A stretch of DNA of 64,000 nucleotides, taken from positions 1 to 64,000 of the forward strand of contig CAZUXT010000007.1 in the NCBI GenBank assembly GCA_964624145.1, in the 5' to 3' direction. Positions within the stretch are counted from its first letter, which is position 1; each line of letters opens with the position of its first letter. The notes under the pieces were generated by a model that saw only the letters and a program-made list of their open reading frames with translations, was not told the origin of the DNA and ran no database searches. This document shows positions 15,336 to 24,296 of the stretch, one piece after another. Source of the stretch: WJMT01 sp964624145 (GTDB lineage Bacteria > Acidobacteriota > Aminicenantia > Aminicenantales > Aminicenantaceae). Position numbers and translations under genes: made by a program.

Positions 15336-17288
15336 ATGAAAAACAGTTTTTTTGCCTCTTTAATGGCTGGGCTGATGGTTGCCCTTACAACCAGTCTTTT
15401 GATAAGTATCCTGTTTTCCTTATTTTACGCCCGTGATTTCAATAATCTATCTTTTTCTCTTTTTTTTGGCTATCTGATTGGTCGTATTGGGACCTATTTC
15501 ATAGTTTTATCTATAGTAGCTTTTTGCGTTCTCAGTGTTTTTCGCAAAATTTTGAAAAAACCTTTGTTAAAACGCCGTGATTTCGGATTCTATTTATCAG
15601 GTTTTTTGGCCTTTGTTCTTTTTGTATCAGCCTTCTTATTTGTAAATTTTAATGTCTTGAGATATTCAAGAGAATTTAGAAGTTATGCTGTAAACTCTCT
15701 AATCGTCGTTGTGGGATTACTTGTTTTTATCCTATTTTATAGGATAATTCCTTTTTCCTTCTCATTATCTGATAAAAGAGTTTTAAGAATGATATCCATC
15801 ATAGTAGGGATTTTTCTCGTGATTCTGTCATTAATGAATAATCCGCTCGAGCGAATAAGCACAGTTGAAGATAGAAGTCTCAATGCCCAAAGAAACTATG
15901 AGAGTAATGGTGATTATATCTATCCTAAAATTTATACAGGTAGAAAATTGAATATCATCATGTTGTCCATAGACACATTAAGAGAGGATGGACTGAGCTG
16001 TTATGGAAATCCAAGAAAGACAAGTCCTTATATTGATGCCCTTTCAAATGATTCTCTCTTATTCCGGAATGTTCTCAGTCAGTCTTCATGGACTCTTCCT
16101 TCACATATGACAATGATAACATCTCTGCATCCTTCCTCACACGGATGCACGACATCTCATGTTTGGACAGGTGATATTGAACGGCTGGATGAGTATTGGG
16201 TCACCTTGCCTGAAATTTTAAGACAATCAGGATACAAAACCGCTGCCTTTACAGACGGCCCCCTTTTGGGACCGGTGTTTAATTTTGATCAGGGTTTTGA
16301 GGTTTGTGATGATTCTGGGGGAGGAATAATATCCGTTGCCCAAAAAGCCATAGAATGGATGAACAATTTGAGTGGGGATATCCCTTTTTTCCTTTTCCTC
16401 CACTGTTATGATGTCCATAATTACATGCCACCTGAAAAACATGAAGACATGTTTGTAAAAGATTATAATGGCAAACTCTTAAAATACCGGAAAAAAGGAA
16501 AGGTTCTTCCCCAACGTATCACAGCCAATGCTTTTTACACTCTCTCAGACAGTGATGTTTCGTATGTGAGGGCTCTTTATGATGCTGAAATATTTAATGT
16601 CGATACAGAGTTTGGGAAAATACTTGATTATCTTAAATCAAAAAATTTATATGAAGATGCCATCATCATTGTGACTTCTGACCATGGTGAAGAATTCTGG
16701 GAACATGGAGGAACCGGTCACGGATGGTCGCTCCATCAGCATCAGCTCAAAGTGCCGTTGATCTGGAAATCTCCGTTTTTCCCTGATAAAGGGAAGGAAA
16801 TACTCATGCAGGTAGGGCTTATTGATATTTATCCCACTTTGCTGGAAGGATTGGAAATTCCAATCCCTTTTGAGGCTCAAGGATTATCCCTGATGCCTTT
16901 TCTGAAGGGCCGAAATTATCCAAAAAGGACATTTCTCGCTGAAGCATCTCATCTTAAAAATCAGAAGTGCTTGATCAGAGACAGATATTCCTATTTATAC
17001 AACACTTATCCTCCCATAGGGGAGAGTGTGTTTGATTTGAAGAGATTTATTTATGTATGGAGAGCTGTGTTTCAGAGAAGAGGCGGCGAGCTTTTTGACC
17101 TTGTTGTTGACAAGGATGAAAGGAACAATATAATCCATTTGAAACAGGAAGAAGCTGATGATATGAAAAAGGAAATGTTGGAGAATGTTAATTTGTACTT
17201 GGGCGTTCGTCTATCGATGAAAATCCGAAAAAATAGAATGGATGATAAAACCAGAGAAGAACTCCGGTCTCTTGGTTACATAAAATAA
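15336..17288 (+). CDS. Membrane-anchored sulfatase-like (alkaline phosphatase superfamily) enzyme
   Basis: About 650 residues. Residues 1-170 hold about five membrane helices; residues 205-600 form a sulfatase-like domain facing the periplasm. It begins with a metal-binding Leu-Ser-Ile-Asp-Thr-Leu-Arg and has Thr-Ser-Asp-His-Gly-Glu near 450. At the position where sulfatases carry Cys/Ser-x-Pro-x-Arg for formylglycine, it reads Thr253-Leu-Pro-Ser-His, so it is not a classic FGly sulfatase and may be a Thr-type phosphotransferase or hydrolase (inference). ATG 15336 lies ten bases after the -10 box without a ribosome site; ATG 15330 is the in-frame alternative. The next gene follows by 13 bases. 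Confidence 0.85.
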   Translation: MKNSFFASLMAGLMVALTTSLLISILFSLFYARDFNNLSFSLFFGYLIGRIGTYFIVLSIVAFCVLSVFRKILKKPLLKRRDFGFYLSGFLAFVLFVSAFLFVNFNVLRYSREFRSYAVNSLIVVVGLLVFILFYRIIPFSFSLSDKRVLRMISIIVGIFLVILSLMNNPLERISTVEDRSLNAQRNYESNGDYIYPKIYTGRKLNIIMLSIDTLREDGLSCYGNPRKTSPYIDALSNDSLLFRNVLSQSSWTLPSHMTMITSLHPSSHGCTTSHVWTGDIERLDEYWVTLPEILRQSGYKTAAFTDGPLLGPVFNFDQGFEVCDDSGGGIISVAQKAIEWMNNLSGDIPFFLFLHCYDVHNYMPPEKHEDMFVKDYNGKLLKYRKKGKVLPQRITANAFYTLSDSDVSYVRALYDAEIFNVDTEFGKILDYLKSKNLYEDAIIIVTSDHGEEFWEHGGTGHGWSLHQHQLKVPLIWKSPFFPDKGKEILMQVGLIDIYPTLLEGLEIPIPFEAQGLSLMPFLKGRNYPKRTFLAEASHLKNQKCLIRDRYSYLYNTYPPIGESVFDLKRFIYVWRAVFQRRGGELFDLVVDKDERNNIIHLKQEEADDMKKEMLENVNLYLGVRLSMKIRKNRMDDKTREELRSLGYIK

Positions 17289-17301
17289 AAAGAATTTCAT
17301 T

Positions 17302-18795
17302 ATGAGCGATGTCGTTTTAGTCAAACTGGAAAGGCGTGATAAAGCGCACCAAATAGCCCCCCCTTTCAGTCTGCTTTATTTAGGGGATTCCCTTGAAAAG
17401 GCCGGGTTCACGGTGAGATTATATAATGAACAGGGAACAGAAGCGAATATCCAAAAATTGCTGGAATTAATACATGAAGAAAACCCTGTTTTTATCGGCT
17501 TTTCCTGTTTTACGGATTTATCTCTTCATCATTCAAAAAAAGCTTCTATCGAAATAAAAAAGAAGGCCGATACTCCGGTTGTGTGGGGCGGGATTCATCC
17601 GACAATACTTCCGGAGCAAACTCTTATGAATGACTTTATTGATATCATTGCCATAGGGGAAGGGGAAGAGACGGTCGTCGAGCTTGCCGGTTTATTGAAA
17701 ACGAAAAAAAGAAGCCATATGGAATTAAAAAACATAAAAGGGATCGGATTTAAGAGTAAGGGACAGCTTATCTTTAATGAGTCAAGACCTTTTATAAAAG
17801 ATCTTGATGCCTATTCACCGGCATGGCATTTGCTTGACAGTGACAAATATATCTATTCCGGGAAAAATTTTTACACTCAAATAGGTTCAAAGCTTTCCGA
17901 GGAGAGAGTAACAGCGCTTTATACGAGCAGGGGATGCCCCTGGAGATGCGGGTATTGTTATAATCAGGCAGTCAATAAAAGAGTTTTTAGATCACAGACT
18001 CCTGAAAAGATCATAAAAGAGATCATGTTCTGGAAAAAGAGGAATGTGTCAACCGTTATTTTTGAGGATGATAATTTTTTTAGCGATAAGAACAGAGTTC
18101 TTGATATTATCCGTAATGTTGATATCAAATGGTCTGCAACCATAAGAGCCAATTATATAGCCAATTGGGGTGAGGAATTTGTAAAAGAATTGAGTTCAAA
18201 CGGATGCATAGAACTGAGAATCGGAGCAGAGTCCGGCTCTCAGAAAATTTTGGATATTATGAAAAAAGACATAACGGTGGAACAAATCAGAGAAGCTGTG
18301 GATCTGTGCTCAAAATACAGAATAAAAACACTGCTGAATTTTATGGTAGGGATTCCGGGGGAGACATGGGATGATGTGAAGATGACACTGGATTTTATGG
18401 ATGAGCTGGAAAAGAAGAGTGAATTCGTGTCTATTGGTTCACCTGGGGTTTTCGTCCCCTGGCCTGGCCTGGATTTGAGCAGACGAGCCGAAGAAAATGG
18501 CTTTATTCCTCCCGAAAATCTGGAAGGATGGGCAAGACAATGGGCTCAAAGGTCAAGGCTAGCTCCTTATAATGATAAAAGGATAAAATTCTTGGGTTTT
18601 TATAAAAGCTTAATAAGAAGAGACCTGAAGGATCTGTCTTTCCCCTTATTTGCAAAGATTCTTAGGAATGTGGCCGCGTGGAGATGGGAGAATAGGTACT
18701 TCAAATATCCTGTTGATTATTACATTCCGCATTTTTTTCTTGAATTGTTGAGAAAATCCGGGATGAAAAGATTATCGGACGCTTTGTTCGAATAA
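17302..18795 (+). CDS. B12-binding-domain radical SAM protein
   Basis: A 497-residue enzyme of the class that pairs an N-terminal cobalamin-binding-like domain (about 1-150, with Gly-Phe-Ser-Cys-Phe and Gly-Gly-Ile-His-Pro-Thr) with a radical SAM core. The cluster ligands are Cys212, Cys216 and Cys219. A Gly-Ala-Glu-Ser-Gly-Ser motif near 312 and Met-Val-Gly-Ile-Pro-Gly-Glu near 350 are typical of this class. Members often methylate unactivated carbons or carry out other radical steps. The Asp-x-His motif of base-off cobalamin binding is not evident, so the cofactor use is uncertain. It lies between the sulfatase-like gene and a second radical SAM gene. Confidence 0.9.
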   Translation: MSDVVLVKLERRDKAHQIAPPFSLLYLGDSLEKAGFTVRLYNEQGTEANIQKLLELIHEENPVFIGFSCFTDLSLHHSKKASIEIKKKADTPVVWGGIHPTILPEQTLMNDFIDIIAIGEGEETVVELAGLLKTKKRSHMELKNIKGIGFKSKGQLIFNESRPFIKDLDAYSPAWHLLDSDKYIYSGKNFYTQIGSKLSEERVTALYTSRGCPWRCGYCYNQAVNKRVFRSQTPEKIIKEIMFWKKRNVSTVIFEDDNFFSDKNRVLDIIRNVDIKWSATIRANYIANWGEEFVKELSSNGCIELRIGAESGSQKILDIMKKDITVEQIREAVDLCSKYRIKTLLNFMVGIPGETWDDVKMTLDFMDELEKKSEFVSIGSPGVFVPWPGLDLSRRAEENGFIPPENLEGWARQWAQRSRLAPYNDKRIKFLGFYKSLIRRDLKDLSFPLFAKILRNVAAWRWENRYFKYPVDYYIPHFFLELLRKSGMKRLSDALFE

Positions 18796-18835
18796 GCTTT
18801 TTTGTCTTTTTGAAGAGGGTAAATACAATTTAAAT

Positions 18836-19993
18836 ATGAACATTTTTTTAATAAAGAAAGCTAAGAACATCAGAAGCCTCAGGAAAATTCCGCTTCCCCA
18901 TGAATTTCTCATAAAAAATATAAAATACAATTATTTGTACAGTGACTCGAGACCGCCTCTTATTAAAGCTCTCTGCCTTTATGTAACATACAGATGTAAT
19001 ATGCGCTGCAGGATATGCGGAATCTGGAAAACAGGCTCACAAGTCTCTGAAATGTCCCTGAATGATCTGGAAAATGTATTGAGTGATCCTTTGTTCCGTC
19101 AAATAGAATTTGTGAATATAAACGGAGGGGAGCCAAATCTGAGGAAAGACCTGACACAAATTATCAGATTGATGGTGCGTAAATTAACACATCTGAACAC
19201 CATTACCCTGAACACGAACGGACTGCCAACGGACAGGGCTTTAAAAAACGTTAAAGAAATTTCCCGTATATGCCAAAAGAGCGGTATTCATTTCTCAGTG
19301 AGCGTGTCTTTACATGATCTGGAAAAAAGATTTGACTTTCTTTCTGGAATTAAAGGCGCCTTTCCCAAAGTCGTACAGACGATTAGAGAATTGAAAAAAA
19401 TACAGAAACAGAACAAATTTTTCTTATCCGTAAACTGTGTCATTACAAATTATAATCTGTTGCATGTTCATAAACTAAAAAAATGGTGTGAAAAGGAGGG
19501 GATATATCTCAATTTCACTCTGGGAGAGGTAAGGGAAAGATTCAATAATGAATCAATGAACAACATACTTGTCAAAGCTGATAACAGGAAATATCTCATC
19601 GAGTTTTTGTATGATCTAGCAGAAACAAAGAGTATTTTTCAACACCATGCTTACAGATATCATTGTATGGCCGATATGCTGCAATCAGGTACGGAACGGA
19701 CTCTTTCCTGTCATTATTTGATGTTCGGGGCTATTTTGGGGGCAGATGGAACATTATACTACTGTAAAGACAGTAAAGCTCTGGGAAATACACAAGAGAA
19801 ATCAGCGTATAAAATATATTTTAAAAAAGAAAATCTTGATTACCGCAGAAACATTCTTATGAAAGGTAAATGTAAAAAATGTCCTCCTAACACGTTCAAC
19901 AGATTTGAGTTCGAAAAGGATATAATGAAATACCTGTTTTTCTTTATTAAAAAAAAATATTTGGGAACAGACCGAATAAAATGTGACCAATGA
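18836..19993 (+). CDS. Radical SAM protein
   Basis: A 385-residue protein with cluster ligands Cys54, Cys58 and Cys61 in Thr-Tyr-Arg-Cys-Asn-Met-Arg-Cys-Arg-Ile-Cys, and an Asn-Gly-Gly-Glu-Pro SAM motif near 100. The C-terminal region has further cysteines (Tyr-Tyr-Cys-Lys-Asp near 306 and Lys-Cys-Lys-Lys-Cys near 344) that may hold an auxiliary cluster. Its core resembles the radical SAM protein at 11802-12776, so the two arms of the locus have related enzymes. The start has no strong ribosome site. Its stop overlaps the next gene (ATGA at 19990-19993), which implies a joint function with the ligase-like protein. Confidence 0.9.
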   Translation: MNIFLIKKAKNIRSLRKIPLPHEFLIKNIKYNYLYSDSRPPLIKALCLYVTYRCNMRCRICGIWKTGSQVSEMSLNDLENVLSDPLFRQIEFVNINGGEPNLRKDLTQIIRLMVRKLTHLNTITLNTNGLPTDRALKNVKEISRICQKSGIHFSVSVSLHDLEKRFDFLSGIKGAFPKVVQTIRELKKIQKQNKFFLSVNCVITNYNLLHVHKLKKWCEKEGIYLNFTLGEVRERFNNESMNNILVKADNRKYLIEFLYDLAETKSIFQHHAYRYHCMADMLQSGTERTLSCHYLMFGAILGADGTLYYCKDSKALGNTQEKSAYKIYFKKENLDYRRNILMKGKCKKCPPNTFNRFEFEKDIMKYLFFFIKKKYLGTDRIKCDQ

Positions 19994-21276
19994 TCCATGA
20001 TCAGATAAAAAATTATTTTCATATGAAAAAGAATTTGAACAGATCTTTTTCCAGATTGAGAACAAGACAGAATGAGAAACTAAAGAACCTAATCTTTTAT
20101 GCATATGAAAATGTTCCTTATTACAGAGAACTGTTTGACAGGAATCATATTTCACCACAAAGTATTGAAAATGCGGATAGTCTCCGTAAGATCCCTATCA
20201 CAACAAAGAAAATATTACAGTCTCTGTCTTTAGAAAAGAAGACATCCAAAAAAGTTGATCTGTCTTCATGTGTGAGAATAACGACCAGCGGTTCAACCGG
20301 GATTCCCCTAGAAATATTTTACTTAAAAAATGATTATTCTGTGCTGAATATGAATTGGATCAGGCCTTTATTGGTGTATGGAGTCAAGCCCTGGCAAAAA
20401 AGACTGGAAATCACAGGTCCACACAATATAGCGAATAAGAAAAAATGGTACCAGTATTTTCGGTTATGGCGCAGCAAAGGGATATCAATTTTCAATCAAC
20501 CAAGTGAAATGCTTACAGAATTGAATTCTTATAAGCCGGATGTCTTATATGGATATTCAGGAAGTTTAAAACTTCTGGCAGAATACAGCAGGATAAATGA
20601 TCTCGAAACCATAAATCCCAAATATATTTTTGGGGTCTCTGATCTGCTGGACAGAGAAAGCAGGAATTCTATTTTTGGAACTTTTCAAAAAGAAGTCATA
20701 GATTTATACGGAGCCGCTGAGTCAGGATGTATTGCCTGGGAATGCCATAAATGTAAAGGATTCCATATAAATATGGATACGGTTATCGTTGAATGTATAA
20801 ACAACGGCGAGCCTGCTGGCCCAGGGAAGCGTGGAAAGATCGTCATCACAAATCTTTATTCACATGCAATGCCTTTTATAAGGTATGATTTGGAAGACAT
20901 AGGCTTGCTCAGTGGCAGAGACACTTCCTGTGGCATCGATTTTCCTCTTATGGATTTGATTGAAGGCAGATCAGATGCATTCATTGTTCTGCCTTCCGGA
21001 GACCTTTTGTCACCAATGTTTTTCTTCGGGATAATGAAGCCCGTAAGAAACATATTGAACTGGAGGGTATGCCAGGAAAACAGTGATGAAATAATCTTAT
21101 ATCTTGTTCCTGACAAGGAGTTTAAATCTGATACGGATCTTCTCATCAGAAAAAGAATTAAGGATTATATAAAGGAAAACATTCGGATCCGAATCAAGCT
21201 TGTTAAAGAGCTTGAACCCGATAAAACAGGAAAAGTCAGATCTGTTAGTTCTTCCGTTCATCACAACTGGTACTGA
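19990..21276 (+). CDS. CapK/phenylacetate-CoA-ligase-like adenylate-forming protein
   Basis: A 428-residue member of the PaaK/CapK group of AMP-forming enzymes. It has the ATP-binding Thr-Ser-Gly-Ser-Thr-Gly-Ile-Pro near 98, Asp-Leu-Tyr-Gly-Ala-Ala-Glu-Ser near 238, and Arg-Tyr-Asp-Leu-Glu-Asp near 300, then a small C-terminal lid domain with Asp-Lys-Thr-Gly-Lys-Val-Arg. True PaaK makes phenylacetyl-CoA, but capsule and glycan loci often hold CapK-like relatives with unknown acids. Overlap with a radical SAM gene and the lack of phenylacetate genes favour a role in acylating a surface molecule (inference). Confidence 0.85.
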   Translation: MIHDQIKNYFHMKKNLNRSFSRLRTRQNEKLKNLIFYAYENVPYYRELFDRNHISPQSIENADSLRKIPITTKKILQSLSLEKKTSKKVDLSSCVRITTSGSTGIPLEIFYLKNDYSVLNMNWIRPLLVYGVKPWQKRLEITGPHNIANKKKWYQYFRLWRSKGISIFNQPSEMLTELNSYKPDVLYGYSGSLKLLAEYSRINDLETINPKYIFGVSDLLDRESRNSIFGTFQKEVIDLYGAAESGCIAWECHKCKGFHINMDTVIVECINNGEPAGPGKRGKIVITNLYSHAMPFIRYDLEDIGLLSGRDTSCGIDFPLMDLIEGRSDAFIVLPSGDLLSPMFFFGIMKPVRNILNWRVCQENSDEIILYLVPDKEFKSDTDLLIRKRIKDYIKENIRIRIKLVKELEPDKTGKVRSVSSSVHHNWY

Positions 21277-21301
21277 AAAGATGTGTTTATTTTAAAATTC
21301 C

Positions 21302-21330
21302 TTTACACATTGTTTTTTCATAAATAAAAT
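21302..21330 (+). promoter_or_regulatory. Sigma70 promoter of the M14 peptidase gene
   Basis: TTTACA at 21302-21307 (5/6), a 17-base spacer and TAAAAT at 21325-21330 (5/6). The predicted start near 21337 leaves a short leader with AAGGAGA at 21340-21346. Confidence 0.68.
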
Positions 21331-21351
21331 GGTTTTTTTAAGGAGAAACAC

Positions 21352-24294
21352 ATGATTGTAAAACAAAAACCAATCAAATCAGCTTTTTTTATTTTAACAG
21401 CGGTTTTTTTGATCTTTTCTCCGGTTCGGTCTTTCCAACAGGCCGTTAACGAAGACTACACAAAGAAGATAAAAGAGCACACAACCGAGGATTTTTTCCT
21501 GACCGAACTTGTCAATCACCTGCCGGCCTCGGATTCTGTTCCCACACCTGAAGATATTCTGGGAGTTATAGCCGGGGCACCGGATGTGCTTCATTACACT
21601 GGGGAAATAGAAAAATATTTAAAAGCAGTGGCTGAATCCAGTCCCAGGATGGTTGTTTTTTCAATAGGCAAGTCTGACGAAGGAAAGAACCAGCCGACAG
21701 CAGCGTTGTCGTCAGAGAAGAATATAAACAGAATAGAAAGGATAAAGGAAATATTAGCGCGGCTTGCGGACCCGAGAAATCTCGATGACTCTGAAGTTCA
21801 AGATTTATTGAACGAGGGGGTTCCTGTTTACTGGATAACCGGCGGACTGCATTCTACTGAGTGCGGGTCTCCGGAGATGTTAATGGAGTTAGCCTATAGA
21901 TTGGCTGTGGACGAGTCAGATTTCTATCAAAAAGTAAGGGATAATCTCATAGTTCTTATCACTCCGGTTTTGGAAGTGGATGGCAGGGACAGATACGTTG
22001 ACACCTATATGTATAAAAAAGAACACAATGATAAAAAGACGATTCCCCTGGTTTACTGGGGCAATTATGTGGCTCATGACAACAACAGGGATAACATCGG
22101 CCTGGCCCTCGAACTCACTCAAAATCTCTTAAATACATATTTTGATTGGCATCCCTTTATCATGCATGACCTTCATGAATCGGTTCCTTACCTTTACACA
22201 TCAACAGGAACCGGACCTTATAATGCCTGGCTGGATCCCATAACCATCAATGAATGGCATGAATTAGCTCATGTGGAAGTATCGGAGATGAACAAACAGG
22301 GAGTGCCCGGAGTCTGGACACACGGATTTTACAATGGCTGGGCTCCCAGCTATGCCTTTTATATTGCCATGTATCACAATTCCATAGGAAAATTTTATGA
22401 AACATTCGGAGGTACCGGAGCAGATACACTGACTCGCAGGGTCGGAGGTCAGTCACAACGGGCCTGGTACAGACAGAATCCTCCTCTTCCTGTGGTCAAA
22501 TGGTCTTTCAGAAACAACATCAATCTCCAGCAGAGCGCGCTTTTGTATGCGCTGAAGCATGTCGCAGATAACAACAAGAAATTTCTGAATAACTTCTACT
22601 TAAAGAGCAAACGTTCGGTTGCCAAAGCTGTCACAGAAGGACCCGTTGCGTGGGTGATTCCTGAGGACGGACGAAAACCGTTGGCTGCTGCCGGGCTTGT
22701 CAACTTATTGAGAAAACACGGAGTGGAAGTCCATAGAGCTGATGAAAAATTCGAGATCGAAAAAGCCGATTATCCTGCACAGAGCTATGTTATCAGAATG
22801 GATCAACCATACAGCCGGTGTGCTGACATGCTTCTGGATACGCAGTACTTCAATCCCAATGATCCATCACCCTATGATGACACAGGTTGGACATTAGGAC
22901 CTCTTCATGATGTTAAAACAGTACGGATAACTGACCAGGAAATACTGAACGTCCCAATGGAACTTATTTCAGAGGACGTCCAAATCAAAGGAGAAGTCAT
23001 CAATAAAAAAAGAGCCAAAGCCTATGTCATAAACCATAGGGCTGAAAATGAGCTTATGAAAATGCGTTTTGACCTTAAGGATTTTGAAATTCTGGCCGCA
23101 GAAAGCTCTTTTAAGATCAAAGAACAATCGTTCAACAGAGGTGCTTTTATCATTCCTGTGGATGAGGACAATCCTGAGTTTCTTTCAAGGCTGGAGGACT
23201 CTGTTAAAAGATGGGGCCTCAAAGCATGTGGGACTAAAGAGATACCTGATGTCAAAAGCCATAAGCTGGCTGTTCCGCGCATAGCGATCCTTCATACATG
23301 GATATCCACTCAAAACGAAGGATGGTTCCGTCTTTCTTTTGAAAGACTCGGTATTCCGTACTCATATATATCAGTTCATGATATAAAAAACACAAAAGAC
23401 CTCAGAGACAATTATGATGTGATCATTTTCCCGCCGGTTATGCTGGGAAAAGCACAAAGGCTGGTGAACGGCGTAGGAGGTGAAACACCTGTGCCGTGGG
23501 AAAAAACGGAAAAGTATCCGAACTTAGGCGGTCCGGACTCCATAGATGATATCCGGGGTGGTATGGGAATAGAAGGAGTGGTCCATCTGAAAAATTTCAT
23601 TGAAAACGGTGGCCTTTTCATTCCCATAACCAGCAATGCCAGTCTTCCCATTGATTATGGATTAGTGGAAAGCGTGGCTGTTGTTAATACCAGAAACTTA
23701 AGAATGTCAGGCTCTGTGTTGCAGGCGAAGATAACAGATAAAATGAGCCCGGTTACCTATGGATATAATGACACATTAGGTGTTTATTTTAGCGGGTCCC
23801 CGGTCCTTGAAACTGGGATTAAAGCTTTTACCGGCGGAGCTGACCTTTCCACCTTGTTTGGCGGAGGAGGAGAGGGCAGAGCCAGTGGAAGAGGAGGAAT
23901 AGATGATCCGGATGTTATTCAGGGACGTCCCTATGAATGGGGAAAAGCCAAAGGGGCTGCAGTTGGCATCCCTCCGGAGTATAAGGATTTGATGGCCCTG
24001 TTTATGCCTCCTGACCTTCAAAAGGTTCGAGTCCTTCTCCGTTTCGATAAAAAAGAAGACCTCCTGATCAGCGGAATGATGAGAGGTGCTGAAGAACTCC
24101 AGAACAAACCGGCTGTCATTGATGTTTCCATAGGCAAAGGCCATGTGCTTTTCTTTGCCATAAATCCGATGTGGAGACATGAAACACACGGAAGTTTTTC
24201 TCTCCTTTTTAATGCGGCTCTAAACTTTGACCATCTTGATGCTGGCAGAAGAAGTCCGGATTCTGATAAAAAAAAAGAAGAAAAAGATAAATGA
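21352..24294 (+). CDS. Secreted M14-family zinc metallopeptidase
   Basis: A 980-residue exported protein. Residues 1-28 are a signal peptide. The carboxypeptidase domain spans about 45-420 with zinc ligands His167 and Glu170 in Gly-Gly-Leu-His-Ser-Thr-Glu-Cys-Gly, and His275 in His-Asp-Leu-His-Glu-Ser. After about residue 640 there is a second alpha/beta region, which may be a class I amidotransferase-like non-catalytic domain; a Gly-rich loop (Phe-Gly-Gly-Gly-Gly-Glu-Gly) lies near 843. The protein should cleave peptides in the periplasm or outside the cell. It has its own promoter and ribosome site, and it converges with the patatin-BamA gene with a two-base gap. Confidence 0.9.
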   Translation: MIVKQKPIKSAFFILTAVFLIFSPVRSFQQAVNEDYTKKIKEHTTEDFFLTELVNHLPASDSVPTPEDILGVIAGAPDVLHYTGEIEKYLKAVAESSPRMVVFSIGKSDEGKNQPTAALSSEKNINRIERIKEILARLADPRNLDDSEVQDLLNEGVPVYWITGGLHSTECGSPEMLMELAYRLAVDESDFYQKVRDNLIVLITPVLEVDGRDRYVDTYMYKKEHNDKKTIPLVYWGNYVAHDNNRDNIGLALELTQNLLNTYFDWHPFIMHDLHESVPYLYTSTGTGPYNAWLDPITINEWHELAHVEVSEMNKQGVPGVWTHGFYNGWAPSYAFYIAMYHNSIGKFYETFGGTGADTLTRRVGGQSQRAWYRQNPPLPVVKWSFRNNINLQQSALLYALKHVADNNKKFLNNFYLKSKRSVAKAVTEGPVAWVIPEDGRKPLAAAGLVNLLRKHGVEVHRADEKFEIEKADYPAQSYVIRMDQPYSRCADMLLDTQYFNPNDPSPYDDTGWTLGPLHDVKTVRITDQEILNVPMELISEDVQIKGEVINKKRAKAYVINHRAENELMKMRFDLKDFEILAAESSFKIKEQSFNRGAFIIPVDEDNPEFLSRLEDSVKRWGLKACGTKEIPDVKSHKLAVPRIAILHTWISTQNEGWFRLSFERLGIPYSYISVHDIKNTKDLRDNYDVIIFPPVMLGKAQRLVNGVGGETPVPWEKTEKYPNLGGPDSIDDIRGGMGIEGVVHLKNFIENGGLFIPITSNASLPIDYGLVESVAVVNTRNLRMSGSVLQAKITDKMSPVTYGYNDTLGVYFSGSPVLETGIKAFTGGADLSTLFGGGGEGRASGRGGIDDPDVIQGRPYEWGKAKGAAVGIPPEYKDLMALFMPPDLQKVRVLLRFDKKEDLLISGMMRGAEELQNKPAVIDVSIGKGHVLFFAINPMWRHETHGSFSLLFNAALNFDHLDAGRRSPDSDKKKEEKDK

Positions 24295-24296
24295 GA

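Noticed and set aside
15330..17288. Classic formylglycine sulfatase that would pair with sat/cysC for sulfated glycans
   Set aside because: The active motif has Thr rather than Cys or Ser and no sulfatase-modifying enzyme is in the window.
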